NCBI RefSeq assembly: GCF_000308675.1
Contig: NZ_BAGE01000057.1
Location: 124,001 to 188,000 of the forward strand
Source of the DNA: Nocardia paucivorans NBRC 100373
GTDB lineage: Bacteria; Actinomycetota; Actinomycetes; Mycobacteriales; Mycobacteriaceae
Length of the DNA stretch: 64,000 bases
Direction: 5' to 3'
Shown here: positions 18,356 to 26,278 of the stretch, piece after piece
How the letters are laid out: every line of letters begins with the position of its first letter
Numbering within the stretch: the stretch's first letter is position 1
Notes under the pieces: model-generated
What the model saw: the letters and a program-made list of their open reading frames with translations, nothing else
The model's database searches: none
Told to the model about the DNA's origin: nothing
Position numbers and translations under genes: made by a program

Positions 18356-18802
18356 TTGGTTGCTGCACTGTCCGAATCCCTGCTCGACGAGGCCAAGCGC
18401 CCGGCCTTCCTCGCCGACGCCGTCCAGGTGCTGGACGCCGAGGTCTCCGATAAAGGCGGTGCGTCCGGCCTGGCCGTGAAGGGTGGGTACGCGGCCGTCA
18501 AGAAGATCAGCCCGTCCATCATCCCCGACGCCCTGGCCTCGCTGGCGCCCAAGCTGCTGGAGCAGCTGGAGCCCTACTGGCAGGAATACCAGGCCGCCGG
18601 TTCGGGCACCTTCGCCGACGTTCTGGTCGCCAAGGGTGACGAGGTCGCCGAGGCCCTGCTGAAGGTGACCGACGCGCGCGCCGAGGCGTCTTCGCGCCCG
18701 GCCGTCCAGAAGGTGTACTCGTCGCTGCGTTCCTCGGCCAAGAAGAACGTGATCGAGGCCCTTCCCCGCGTGGGCGATCTGGTCCAGCGCCACGCTGCGT
18801 AG
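18356..18802 (+). CDS. Rv0543c-like conserved protein (DUF6918-type)
   Basis: A 148-residue helical cytosolic protein found in mycobacteria and nocardiae near menE/menB. Segments are LSESLLDEAKRPAFLADAVQ, SDKGGASGLAVKGGYAAVKK and PAVQKVYSSLRSSAKKNVIE. A strong GGAGGAT (18341-18347) sits eight bases before TTG 18356, which decides for that rare start over ATG 18290; the upstream part is unlike coding sequence. Function is unknown. A hairpin follows the stop at once. Confidence 0.75.
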   Translation: MVAALSESLLDEAKRPAFLADAVQVLDAEVSDKGGASGLAVKGGYAAVKKISPSIIPDALASLAPKLLEQLEPYWQEYQAAGSGTFADVLVAKGDEVAEALLKVTDARAEASSRPAVQKVYSSLRSSAKKNVIEALPRVGDLVQRHAA

Positions 18803-18808
18803 GACTTT

Positions 18809-18990
18809 CCGCGCTTTCGGCGCGGTAGGTTCGCGGCCCCATGGGGCTCGTGTTTCCGTTCCCCGCGACTCGCGTTCGCGGCGCCGCGAGGCACGAGACA
18901 CGAGCCCGGCCACGACAGGGCGAGGTGATACCGAGAGCCCCGCTCCGTCCCTTGTCGCCCCTGCGGGACGTTCGTTCGTGGGGGCACGAA
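18809..18990. repeat. Nested inverted repeats between the Rv0543c-like gene and menD
   Basis: Four inverted repeats are packed into 180 bases. CCGCGC/GCGCGG (18809-18825, loop of five) follows the upstream stop and suits a terminator. GGGCTCGTGT (18844-18853) pairs perfectly with ACACGAGCCC (18898-18907), and that loop contains the 12-bp palindrome CGCGGCGCCGCG (18878-18889). TTCGTG-GGGG-CACGAA (18975-18990) is a tight hairpin about 60 bases before the menD start. The last three may form a structured leader for menD. No protein-coding frame is seen. Confidence 0.65.
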
Positions 18991-19048
18991 GAGCTCTGTG
19001 AGCAGGCCGACGCAGACGCGGAGGGCCGCCGTCTGAGAGGCTGGGATC

Positions 19049-20743
19049 GTGAATCCGTCAACAGCCCAAGCGCGGGTCGTCGTCGACGAACTCGTCCGCG
19101 GTGGTGTGCGGGATGTGGTCCTGTGCCCCGGCTCGCGCAATGCCCCACTGGCGTTCGCCCTGCAGGCCGCCGATGCCGCAGGTCGGCTACGGCTGCATAT
19201 GCGCATCGATGAACGGACCGCCGGTTTCCTGGCGGTCGGTCTCGCCATTGCCTCCGGCGCCCCCGTCCCGGTGGTGATGACCTCGGGAACGGCGGTCGCC
19301 AATCTCGGACCGGCCGTACTCGAGGCCAATTACGCCCGGGTGCCCCTCGTTGTGCTCAGCGCCAACCGGCCCTACGAAATGCTCGGCACCGGCGCCAACC
19401 AGACCGTGGAGCAGCTCGGTCTGTTCGGCAGCCAGGTGCGCGCCACCATAAGTCTCGGCCTCGCCGAAACCGAACCGGATGGGGACCGAGGCGGCTACCC
19501 GCGGCAGAACAGTGTGTGGCGGTCGGCTGTGTGCCGGGTGTTGGCCGCGGCCCGCGGCACCCGCTCCGGCAATGCCGGACCGGTGCATTTCGATATTCCA
19601 CTGCGCGAGCCGCTGGTCCCCGATGTGGAATCCGAAACGGCCACCCCGGCGGGACGTCCCGGGGAGCGCCCCTGGACCCAGACGCAGTACGCCACCCTCG
19701 ACGTTCCGCTCGAGATCGACCTCACCCCCGATACGGTCGTCATCTCCGGACACGGCGCCGGATTCCGCCCGGAACTGTCCGCACTACCCACGGTGGCCGA
19801 ACCGACCGCGCCCATGCACGGCCCGGCCCTGCATCCGCTGGCTCTCCCGCTGCTGCGCCCCCGGCAGGCCATCATCACCGGTCGACCCACCCTGCACCGC
19901 CAGGTGTCGAAGGTGCTGGCCGATCCGAATATCACGGTATACGCATTGACCACCGGACCGCGTTGGCCGGACGTCTCGGGCAATGTGGTCGGCACCGGCA
20001 CCCGCGCGGTCGTCGAGGGGCATCCCGATCCGAAGTGGCTGGCCCGGTGCCGAGAACTCGACGCCCGCGCCCATGAAGTCGTACGCGCCGAACTCGCCCG
20101 CCACCCCAAACCCACCGGGCTGCATGTGGCCGCCGTGGTGATGGACTCGCTACGCGAGGGCGATCAACTGCTACTGGGCGCTTCGAACCCGGTTCGGGAC
20201 GCCGCCCTGGTCTCCCATCCGCGCCCGGGTATCCGTGTCCTGTCCAACCGCGGTGTGGCCGGTATCGATGGCACCGTATCCACCGCGGTGGGCGCGGCAC
20301 TGCACCATCCCGGCCGCACTGTCGCATTGATCGGCGATCTCACCTTTCTGCACGATGCGTCGGGGCTGCTGATCGGGCGGGGCGAGCCACGCCCGGCCGA
20401 TCTGACCATTGTCGTCGCCAATGACGACGGCGGCGGCATCTTCGAGCTGCTCGAACAGGGAGATCCGCAATACGCGGGGGTGTTCGAGCGGGTATTCGGC
20501 ACCCCGCACGGGATGGATCTGGCGGCGCTGTGCGCGGCCTACCGGATTCCGCATCGGCAGGTCGGCACCCGCGAACTCGCCGCGGAACTCACCGGTCACG
20601 CATCGGGAATTCGGGTGCTCGAAGTGATCACCGATCGCGCGGGACTGCGCGAACTGCATGCCACCGTGCGGGCCGAGATCGGTCCGGAAGCAGTACCGGA
20701 ACCGGATCTCGTACCCGCCACGGAAACCGGTGGTGGCTCCTAG
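19049..20743 (+). CDS. menD: SEPHCHC synthase (MenD)
   Basis: A 564-residue thiamine diphosphate enzyme joining isochorismate and 2-oxoglutarate at the start of menaquinone-specific synthesis. It shows VLCPGSRNAPLAFAL near the N terminus, the cofactor-activating Glu E55 (MRIDERTAGF), and the ThDP/Mg motif VVANDDGGGIFELLEQGDP near residue 460. The length and E55 position match the M. tuberculosis enzyme. Translation starts at GTG 19049. The 5' region is unusually rich in inverted repeats. The enzyme works upstream of MenE and MenB, encoded nearby. Confidence 0.95.
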   Translation: MNPSTAQARVVVDELVRGGVRDVVLCPGSRNAPLAFALQAADAAGRLRLHMRIDERTAGFLAVGLAIASGAPVPVVMTSGTAVANLGPAVLEANYARVPLVVLSANRPYEMLGTGANQTVEQLGLFGSQVRATISLGLAETEPDGDRGGYPRQNSVWRSAVCRVLAAARGTRSGNAGPVHFDIPLREPLVPDVESETATPAGRPGERPWTQTQYATLDVPLEIDLTPDTVVISGHGAGFRPELSALPTVAEPTAPMHGPALHPLALPLLRPRQAIITGRPTLHRQVSKVLADPNITVYALTTGPRWPDVSGNVVGTGTRAVVEGHPDPKWLARCRELDARAHEVVRAELARHPKPTGLHVAAVVMDSLREGDQLLLGASNPVRDAALVSHPRPGIRVLSNRGVAGIDGTVSTAVGAALHHPGRTVALIGDLTFLHDASGLLIGRGEPRPADLTIVVANDDGGGIFELLEQGDPQYAGVFERVFGTPHGMDLAALCAAYRIPHRQVGTRELAAELTGHASGIRVLEVITDRAGLRELHATVRAEIGPEAVPEPDLVPATETGGGS

Positions 20744-20752
20744 CGGCCCACG

Positions 20753-21037
20753 TTACGGCTCCTCGTCCGCATAGGCGCCGTCGTAGTCGTCCACAAGGGG
20801 GACGGGGATGGACTGCTCGACGACATCGGCCGGGTCGGCGTCCCAGTCGTCACGCGGCTCGGGGATCGGTGTCGTCTCTTCGGGTACGGGGAAGTCCTCG
20901 GGGTATACGCGGGAGTCGATATCGGAGTACGCGGCATCGTCCGGGTAGGCCGGGGTGGACTGCTCGGCGAGATCCGCCTCGGGCACCGCGTCGACGATAC
21001 GGTAATCCGGGGTGCGGGGGGTGTTGCGCTCGGTCAT
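20753..21037 (-). CDS. Small acidic protein of unknown function
   Basis: A 94-residue, very acidic, Pro-rich protein (MTERNTPRTPDYRIVDAVPE at the start, DDYDGAYADEEP at the end) with repeated Tyr-Pro-Glu/Asp pieces. It looks disordered. GAGAGGAGCC lies ahead of ATG 21035-21037, and codon use is ordinary, so it is probably translated. It converges on menD with nine bases between stops. I do not recognise a family. Confidence 0.6.
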   Translation of the reverse strand: MTERNTPRTPDYRIVDAVPEADLAEQSTPAYPDDAAYSDIDSRVYPEDFPVPEETTPIPEPRDDWDADPADVVEQSIPVPLVDDYDGAYADEEP

Positions 21038-21315
21038 TGTGGGCTCCTCTCCGCGTTATTTCTCCGGGGGTACCCGGATGAGGGAAAACAGTCCAACGTT
21101 TCGAGCATGCTCCGCTCCGCGCAATCGAGCAAGTAGGCTCGAGCTGGGAGTTCACCACAATGCGAGATGGGTCACAGCGGTCGCTCGGACGCCCGAGCCC
21201 CGCCCCGGTCGAGCACGGTGGACCACTCCCCGCGAAGTGGTCTGTGAAGGCGGGTACACAGCGACTCGGCGTCTGTCACACTTATTCCGACCAATAGGTC
21301 GCCTACATTGTCGCA
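21038..21315. other. Intergenic region with divergent promoters
   Basis: About 280 bases separate the acidic protein gene (left) from the START-like gene (right). No coding frame is evident. It should hold promoters for both; I see no clear operator. Confidence 0.35.
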
Positions 21316-21780
21316 ATGGCCGAATTCGAGGTGGTACGCCAGACCGTGGTCGCGGCCGAACCGGCCCGGCTACACGGCCTGATCGCCGACTTCCGCGTGT
21401 GGAAACGCTGGTCGCCCTGGGAGGATCTCGACCCCCAACTACGCCGTATGTACAGCGGCCCGAATACGGGCTCCGGTGCGCGTTACGCCTGGGAAGGCAA
21501 CCGTAAGGCGGGCGCCGGCACCATGGAGATCACCACTAGCTCCGAACGCGAGATTCGGGTCCGGATCTCGTTCGAGAAACCGTGGCGAGCCACCAATACC
21601 GCCGTCTTCTCCCTACTCCCCGCGCCGGAGGGCACCAAGGTGGTCTGGCTCACCACCGGGACCCGGACCTGGCCGATGCGGCTGCTCGGCCGGTTCTTCT
21701 CGATAGACCGGCTACTGGGTAGGGATTTCGAGAAGGGATTGGCGCGGATGCGAGCCGCCGCCGAGGGCGAACCGTCCTGA
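21316..21780 (+). CDS. SRPBCC/START-like protein
   Basis: A 154-residue cytosolic protein of the polyketide cyclase/START fold. It opens MAEFEVVRQTVVAAEPARL, then LIADFRVWKRWSPWEDLDP, a strand-rich core (GSGARYAWEGNRKAGAGTME), and a C-terminal helix with FSIDRLLGRDFEKGLARMRA. Such proteins bind hydrophobic ligands. menA starts 36 bases after its stop, so the two are likely cotranscribed, which would suit a lipid or quinone ligand, but that is only contextual. Confidence 0.78.
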   Translation: MAEFEVVRQTVVAAEPARLHGLIADFRVWKRWSPWEDLDPQLRRMYSGPNTGSGARYAWEGNRKAGAGTMEITTSSEREIRVRISFEKPWRATNTAVFSLLPAPEGTKVVWLTTGTRTWPMRLLGRFFSIDRLLGRDFEKGLARMRAAAEGEPS

Positions 21781-21816
21781 ATCGCTCGCGCCGGCCCGGC
21801 GGATTAGGCTGCGGGA

Positions 21817-22686
21817 ATGGCTACCGCTGCTCAATGGATCGAGGGTGCCCGACCCCGCACCCTGCCGAACGCCATCGCCCCGGTTGTCGCCGGCACCGGC
21901 GCCGCGGCCGCCCTCGACGCCGCGGTCTGGTGGAAAGCCCTCCTGGCACTCGCGGTTTCCCTGGCATTGATCATCGGGGTGAACTACGCCAACGACTACT
22001 CCGACGGCATCCGCGGCACCGATGACGAACGAGTGGGTCCGCTGCGGCTGGTCGGCTCGGGTCTGGCCTCACCCGCGTCCGTCCGCGCGGCCGCCTTCGG
22101 CAGCCTCGCCGTGGGCGCGGTCTTCGGACTGGTGCTCGCCGTGTTGTCGGCGTGGTGGCTGCTGTTGGTGGGCGTGGTGTGTCTGGCCGGGGCGTGGTTC
22201 TACACCGGCGGTCGCACACCGTATGGCTACCGCGGATTCGGAGAAGTGGCCGTTTTCGTCTTCTTCGGACTCATCGCCGTGCTGGGCACCCAGTTCGTCC
22301 AGGCGGAACGGGTCGACTGGGTCGGGGCGGTGTGCGCGATCGCGGTCGGATCGTTCTCCAGCGCGGTGCTGGTGGCCAACAACCTGCGGGATATTCCCAC
22401 CGACGCCGTCTCCGGAAAGACGACGCTGGCGGTGCGACTCGGCGACCCGCGGACCCGCACACTGCACCTGGTCCTGTTGGCTCTCCCCTTCGTGGCGACG
22501 TTGTTGCTCGTCGCCCGAACCCCATGGGCCCTGGTCGGTCTGCTGGCATTGCCGTTCGCGCTGAAGGCGAACGCCCCGGTTCGCGGTGGGGGACACGGAC
22601 CGGAGCTCATTCCCGCCCTACGGGATTCGGGACTCGCGCTACTGGCGTGGTCGGCGACCACGGCAGTAGCCCTCGGACTCGGCTGA
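21817..22686 (+). CDS. menA: 1,4-Dihydroxy-2-naphthoate polyprenyltransferase
   Basis: A 289-residue integral membrane prenyltransferase of the UbiA family that attaches the polyprenyl tail to DHNA, giving demethylmenaquinone. The first Asp-rich Mg-diphosphate motif is NYANDYSDGIRGTDDER (56-72), and the second is NNLRDIPTDAVSGK near 188. Eight or nine hydrophobic helices are visible. WIEGARPRTLPNAIAPVVAG is the usual MenA N terminus. It directly precedes MenG in the pathway. Confidence 0.95.
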   Translation: MATAAQWIEGARPRTLPNAIAPVVAGTGAAAALDAAVWWKALLALAVSLALIIGVNYANDYSDGIRGTDDERVGPLRLVGSGLASPASVRAAAFGSLAVGAVFGLVLAVLSAWWLLLVGVVCLAGAWFYTGGRTPYGYRGFGEVAVFVFFGLIAVLGTQFVQAERVDWVGAVCAIAVGSFSSAVLVANNLRDIPTDAVSGKTTLAVRLGDPRTRTLHLVLLALPFVATLLLVARTPWALVGLLALPFALKANAPVRGGGHGPELIPALRDSGLALLAWSATTAVALGLG

Positions 22687-22699
22687 GCTTCGGGACCGG

Positions 22700-23083
22700 T
22701 CAGTCCTTGCTCGACACCACGATTCCGAGCACCCAGTTCACCACGGCGATAATGATCGCGCCGATGAACGCCGCCCAGAATCCATCGATGCGCAGGCCGT
22801 AGTCGGTGGCCTCGGTGATCCAGGCCGTCAACCAGAGCATGAGCGCGTTGACCACCAGCAGAAACAGCCCGAGCGTCAACACCACCAGCGGTAGCGAAAG
22901 CAATTTCACCAGTGGTTTGACGAAGGCGTTGACCACGGTGAAGACCACCGCCACCGCCAACAGCACAACGATTTTGGCGCCGGTGCCCTGCTCCTTCGGG
23001 GAGACGATCTCGATATTGTCGACCCACACCGAGGCCAACCAGATGGCGATTGCGGTGGTGATCAGCCGAAGTACAAGCTGCAT
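22700..23083 (-). CDS. Phage-holin-4-like membrane protein
   Basis: A 127-residue protein with four transmembrane segments (about 4-22, 37-55, 60-85 and 102-122). The pattern FVKPLVKLLSLPLVVLTLGL followed by FLLVVNALMLWLTAW is typical of the Phage_holin_4_2 (YvlD-like) family. In bacteria outside phages its role is unclear. No lysis genes or phage context are present, so this is a chromosomal membrane protein, not a prophage trace. It converges on menA. Confidence 0.8.
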   Translation of the reverse strand: MQLVLRLITTAIAIWLASVWVDNIEIVSPKEQGTGAKIVVLLAVAVVFTVVNAFVKPLVKLLSLPLVVLTLGLFLLVVNALMLWLTAWITEATDYGLRIDGFWAAFIGAIIIAVVNWVLGIVVSSKD

Positions 23084-23148
23084 ACCGCCATGCTATGTCG
23101 GGAGTATCGCCATTCGCGGGGCAACGGCGAAGACATCTCACGGACATC

Positions 23149-23730
23149 TCACGCCGCCCGATCGAGCAGTGCGTGTATCCGCTCGCGTAGCAGTGCGATT
23201 CCTTCGTCACCACCGAGCAGCGCGGCGGTGGTGGAGTTCGGCGCCCGCAGGATGGCGAGCAGGATATGCCCGGATTCGATGGTCTTCTCCCGCCGGGCCG
23301 CCGCCTCACGCAGCGATAGTTCCAGCACCTTCTTGGAGTCCTTACCGAACGGGATATGGCCGTATCGCATTTTCCGCCCGAGGCCGAACGGTCCGCGCGA
23401 TTCCGGCGGCAGGGCCCGGTCGAGCGCATCGGCGCCGAAACTTTCCGCCAGGCTCTCCCGCACGGCGTCGAGATCTATCCCGATGGCTCGTAGCGCCTCG
23501 GCATCCGCGGGACCCAACGGTTGTTCCTCGGCCCTGCCGGCCAGCTCTTTCCGCACATGGTCGAGTGTCACCCCGGCCTCCGCCAATAGTGTGGCCAATT
23601 CCGCACCGCCGTGCGCGAGCAGTCCGAGCAACAGATGCTCCACCCGAATATCCGGCGATCGTAATTCCCGGGCGTCCTCTTGGGCCGATACGACCACCAG
23701 CCGCGCTTCCCGAGCAAATCTCTCGAACAT
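23149..23730 (-). CDS. Stand-alone ClpC1-N-domain protein (ClpC2-like)
   Basis: A 193-residue protein made only of the double Clp_N fold, with no ATPase domains. Repeat one is MFERFAREARLVVVSAQEDA with IRVEHLLLGLL; repeat two is HIPFGKDSKKVLELSLREA with ESGHILLAIL. Both strongly resemble the ClpC1 N domain, which binds adaptors, phosphoarginine and antibiotics such as cyclomarin. A roughly 55-residue insertion separates the repeats. It starts directly after the stop of the HTH gene (TAG then ATG, no gap), so the two are coupled. Mycobacterial ClpC2 is a comparable ATPase-less protein reported to protect ClpC1 from cyclomarin. A decoy or adaptor role here is inferred. Confidence 0.85.
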   Translation of the reverse strand: MFERFAREARLVVVSAQEDARELRSPDIRVEHLLLGLLAHGGAELATLLAEAGVTLDHVRKELAGRAEEQPLGPADAEALRAIGIDLDAVRESLAESFGADALDRALPPESRGPFGLGRKMRYGHIPFGKDSKKVLELSLREAAARREKTIESGHILLAILRAPNSTTAALLGGDEGIALLRERIHALLDRAA

Positions 23731-23952
23731 CTACCGCGCCCTACCTTTCCGGTTGTATTTCTGATGAACCGCCTGCTTGCTGACCTCGAGCGCATCCGCG
23801 ATCGCCTGCCAGGACCAGCCCTGCTCCCGGGCATTGGTCACCTGAACGGCTTCGAGTCGTTCGAGCAATCGCCGTAGGGCCAGCACCGCCCGCAACCCCA
23901 CCGCGGGGTCCGGACTGCCGGCCGCCGCGGCCAATGTCGTCGCTTCCGTCAT
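23731..23952 (-). CDS. Small helix-turn-helix regulator of the Clp_N operon
   Basis: A 73-residue protein: helices at 17-44 (PAVGLRAVLALRRLLERLEA) and a helix-turn-helix at about 46-66 (GWSWQAIADALEVSKQAVHQ) with a basic tail. It is the first gene of a two-gene unit with the ClpC1-N-like gene. Two 18-bp palindromes lie at once upstream of its ATG and cover the predicted promoter, so it most likely represses its own operon. No ribosome binding site precedes the ATG, because the operator ends two bases from it. The transcript is probably leaderless. Confidence 0.8.
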   Translation of the reverse strand: MTEATTLAAAAGSPDPAVGLRAVLALRRLLERLEAVQVTNAREQGWSWQAIADALEVSKQAVHQKYNRKGRAR

Positions 23953-23953
23953 A

Positions 23954-24000
23954 TGTCAATTTTAATTGACATCCGGCCCGTGTGTCAACAAAAATTGACA
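23954..24000 (-). promoter_or_regulatory. Twin 18-bp operators over a leaderless promoter
   Basis: Two copies of the palindrome TGTCAA-N6-TTGACA lie at 23954-23971 and 23983-24000, 29 bases start to start. The proximal copy is nearly perfect (TGTCAATTTTAATTGACA). Read on the minus strand, TTGACA within the distal palindrome is followed after 18 bases by TAAAAT within the proximal one, a good sigma-A promoter. The -10 ends six bases before the ATG of the HTH gene, so transcription should begin at or near the start codon. A dimer on each palindrome would cover the -35 and -10. Confidence 0.8.
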
Positions 24001-24091
24001 TCAATAGCGCGGATGAACAACAGACCGGACCGGAACGCCCGAAAAGAAGGAAAGAACCGGCGACCCGACGGGGCCGCGCGCTACCGGCGAC

Positions 24092-25177
24092 TCAGTCGAG
24101 CCAGATCCCCGTGGCGTGGAAATGCTCCAGAATCCGCATGGGGGTGCCCAACTCCAACCCCTGCGCGGCAACCCAGTCGTCGTTGTAATAGGTCCCCGCG
24201 TACCGATCGCCACCGTCACACAGCAACGTGACCACACTGCCACTGCGCCCCTCGGCGATCATCTCCGCGATCAACGCGAAGGCCCCCCACAGATTGGTAC
24301 CGGTGGAACCCCCGACCCGACGGCCGAGTACCACGCTCGCATGCCGGGCCGCGGCAACGGACGCCGCATCCGGAACCTCGAACATCCGGTCGACCACCTC
24401 CGGAACGAACGACGGCTCCACCCGAGGCCGACCGATACCCTCGATCCGCGACGGCATCCCGGTCGCGTAATCGGCGCAGCGCGTCTCGTAGCCGCCGTAG
24501 AACGCCGAATTCTCCGGGTCGACCACTGCCAGCCTGGTCGCATACCGGCGATAGCGGATATAGCGACCGATGGTGGCGCTGGTTCCACCGGTCCCGGCGC
24601 CGACCACGATCCATTCCGGTACCGGATGCGTCTCCAGCGCCATCTGGTCGAAGATCGACTCGGCGATATTGTTGTTGCCGCGCCAATCGGTGGCGCGCTC
24701 GGCATTGGTGAACTGGTCCAGATAGTGCCCACCGCATTCGGCCGCCAGTCGCGCCGCCTCGGGATACATATCCGGCGCGCGCTGGACAAAATGACACCGC
24801 CCGCCCTGCGCCTCGATCAGGGCGATCTTCTGCGGCGAGGTCTTCGCCGGCACTACCGCCACGAATTCGAGCCCGAGCAGTTTGGCGAAATACGCCTCGC
24901 TCACCGCGGTGGATCCCGAGGACGCCTCCACCACGGTGGTGTTCTCGGTGATCTGGCCATTGCACAACGCGTACAGGAACAGCGACCGCGCCAACCGATG
25001 TTTCAGACTGCCGGTGATATGCGTGGATTCGTCCTTGAGGTAGAGCTGGACATCCCACTCCCCGGGCAGCGGATAGCGCAACAGGTGCGTATCGGCGCTG
25101 CGCTGGGCGTCGGCATCGATGAGCCTTATCGCATTGTCGACCCACTCACGAGAAGAGCTGCGGTCACAGGACTTCAC
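24092..25177 (-). CDS. PLP-dependent cysteine synthase/desulfhydrase family enzyme (Cds1-like)
   Basis: A 361-residue fold-type II PLP enzyme. The cofactor lysine is K59 in HITGSLKHRLARS, the substrate loop is EASSGSTAVSEAYFAKLLG, and the phosphate-binding glycines are VVGAGTGGTSATIGRYIRY. The C-terminal half (NLWGAFALIAEMIAEGRSGS, LLCDGGDRYAGTYYNDDW) matches the Cds1 group, named after the L-cysteine desulfhydrase of M. tuberculosis, rather than CysK. It would make sulfide, pyruvate and ammonia from cysteine. GTG 25175-25177 overlaps the stop of the DUF4229 gene by four bases, so the two are translationally coupled. Confidence 0.82.
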   Translation of the reverse strand: MKSCDRSSSREWVDNAIRLIDADAQRSADTHLLRYPLPGEWDVQLYLKDESTHITGSLKHRLARSLFLYALCNGQITENTTVVEASSGSTAVSEAYFAKLLGLEFVAVVPAKTSPQKIALIEAQGGRCHFVQRAPDMYPEAARLAAECGGHYLDQFTNAERATDWRGNNNIAESIFDQMALETHPVPEWIVVGAGTGGTSATIGRYIRYRRYATRLAVVDPENSAFYGGYETRCADYATGMPSRIEGIGRPRVEPSFVPEVVDRMFEVPDAASVAAARHASVVLGRRVGGSTGTNLWGAFALIAEMIAEGRSGSVVTLLCDGGDRYAGTYYNDDWVAAQGLELGTPMRILEHFHATGIWLD

Positions 25178-25548
25178 ACATCACCGTCCGAGGCGTCGGA
25201 ACCATCGACCTCACCACGCAATCGGGCGCGCAACTGCTCCTTGTCGCGGCGCCGACGCTCGTCCACCACGGCGATGTCCTCGTTGACCCGCGCCCGCAAC
25301 CCCTTGAACAGGACCAGCGACAGCGGCATGGCGATAACGATTGCGAAAAGCACCGCCACCACCAGCGGCACTTGAACCGAGACCGCCCGGGCCGCCACCA
25401 CGATCACGGCGGCGACCACCGCGACCAGGACCAGTCGGGCCAGGGTGTAGAGCGCCAGATTGCGGGCCAGCCGCCGGCCCACCGACGCACCGGGCTTCGG
25501 AGCGGCCGCGTCGGCATCCTCGGGGCGGGTGGGGTCGTTGCTGCTCAC
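25174..25548 (-). CDS. DUF4229 membrane protein
   Basis: A 124-residue protein with two transmembrane helices (about 33-55 and 58-78: LALYTLARLVLVAVVAAVIV, VPLVVAVLFAIVIAMPLSLV), a positively charged connector and a charged C-terminal helix (VDERRRRDKEQLRARLRGEV). This is the DUF4229 pattern (Rv0531-like). GTG 25546-25548 (VSSNDPTRPEDADAA) is taken as the start; the longer frame lacks coding character. It overlaps the Cds1-like gene by GTGA. Function is unknown. Confidence 0.75.
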   Translation of the reverse strand: MSSNDPTRPEDADAAAPKPGASVGRRLARNLALYTLARLVLVAVVAAVIVVAARAVSVQVPLVVAVLFAIVIAMPLSLVLFKGLRARVNEDIAVVDERRRRDKEQLRARLRGEVDGSDASDGDV

Positions 25549-25733
25549 GCGCTCAAGCTTAGGACTCGTTTGAGAATGCCCGACGAGCGGCGGTCGCCCC
25601 ACCACTCTGGGTTATATATCCGAATTGTCTATTACCTCCCCTTTACCAAAATTAGATGGTTCGAGTACCCGGGGTGCCGAGTGCAACTATGTCGACACCT
25701 ATTAGGGATCGTGTCGAAACGGAGAGGTTTGCC

Positions 25734-25943
25734 ATGACTGCGAACACCGTCGGCGCCCAGGACACCTTGATGACACCGGGCCAGGTCGCCGCCCTGTTCC
25801 ATGTGGATCCGAAGACGGTTACCCGATGGGCCCACGCCGGCCGTCTCGGGTCGCTGCGCACCCCGGGCGGACACCGCCGCTTCCGCGAATCGGAGGTCAG
25901 GCGACTGCTCGAATCGCTCACCACCGAGGCGAGCCATCGCTGA
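25734..25943 (+). CDS. bldC: BldC-type MerR-like regulator
   Basis: A 69-residue protein that is essentially one winged helix: LMTPGQVAALFHVDPKTVTR, WAHAGRLGSLRTPGGHRRF, RESEVRRLLESL. It matches actinobacterial BldC, a DNA-binding protein that oligomerises head to tail on direct repeats and controls development in Streptomyces. GAGAGG lies seven bases before ATG 25734. The frame is open to 25656 but the family starts at MTANTVGAQDTLMTPG. Its targets here are unknown. Confidence 0.92.
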   Translation: MTANTVGAQDTLMTPGQVAALFHVDPKTVTRWAHAGRLGSLRTPGGHRRFRESEVRRLLESLTTEASHR

Positions 25944-25994
25944 GATGTTCGCCGAACGTCCGCGGCGCTACCCTCGATAGAGGAGGTGAGCAAC

Positions 25995-26189
25995 GTGACG
26001 TACCTGTTGGCACTCATCGCGGTGGTGACGATCGCGGTGCTGTGCTGGAAGGCGTTCGGCCCCGAACGGAAAACCACGCCCCAGGCGACCCGTAACCGGA
26101 TCCTCGGCCCGGACGACGACCCCGAGTTCCTCTGGCGTATTTCCCGCCCGCAGCATCGCGATGGGGACTCGGGTCCCGCCGAGCACTGA
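25995..26189 (+). CDS. Small single-pass membrane protein
   Basis: A 64-residue protein with one N-terminal transmembrane segment (MTYLLALIAVVTIAVLCWKA) and a polar tail (RNRILGPDDDPEFLWRISRP). AGGAGGTGAG lies just before GTG 25995, which favours it over GTG 25986. It follows bldC by 51 bases and ends just before a strong terminator, so the two may share a transcript. No family recognised. Confidence 0.65.
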   Translation: MTYLLALIAVVTIAVLCWKAFGPERKTTPQATRNRILGPDDDPEFLWRISRPQHRDGDSGPAEH

Positions 26190-26234
26190 ACCGTCTCCGT
26201 TCCCGAACACCGAACCGTCACGAAACATCGAAAA

Positions 26235-26264
26235 GAACGTATCCACCGCCCGGTGGATACGTTC
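26235..26264. terminator. Bidirectional terminator, perfect 14-bp stem
   Basis: GAACGTATCCACCG (26235-26248) pairs perfectly with CGGTGGATACGTTC (26251-26264) over a two-base gap. AAAA precedes it, giving a T-tract on the minus strand, and TCTCC follows. It separates two convergent genes. Confidence 0.85.
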
Positions 26265-26278
26265 TCCTCGATCGCGAC

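Noticed and set aside
18803..19048. Known riboswitch class before menD
   Set aside because: I could not recognise the conserved core of any known riboswitch; only unclassified inverted repeats are claimed.
22700..23083. Prophage remnant because of the holin-like protein
   Set aside because: No endolysin, integrase, structural genes or attachment sites are nearby, and this family is common in chromosomes outside phages.
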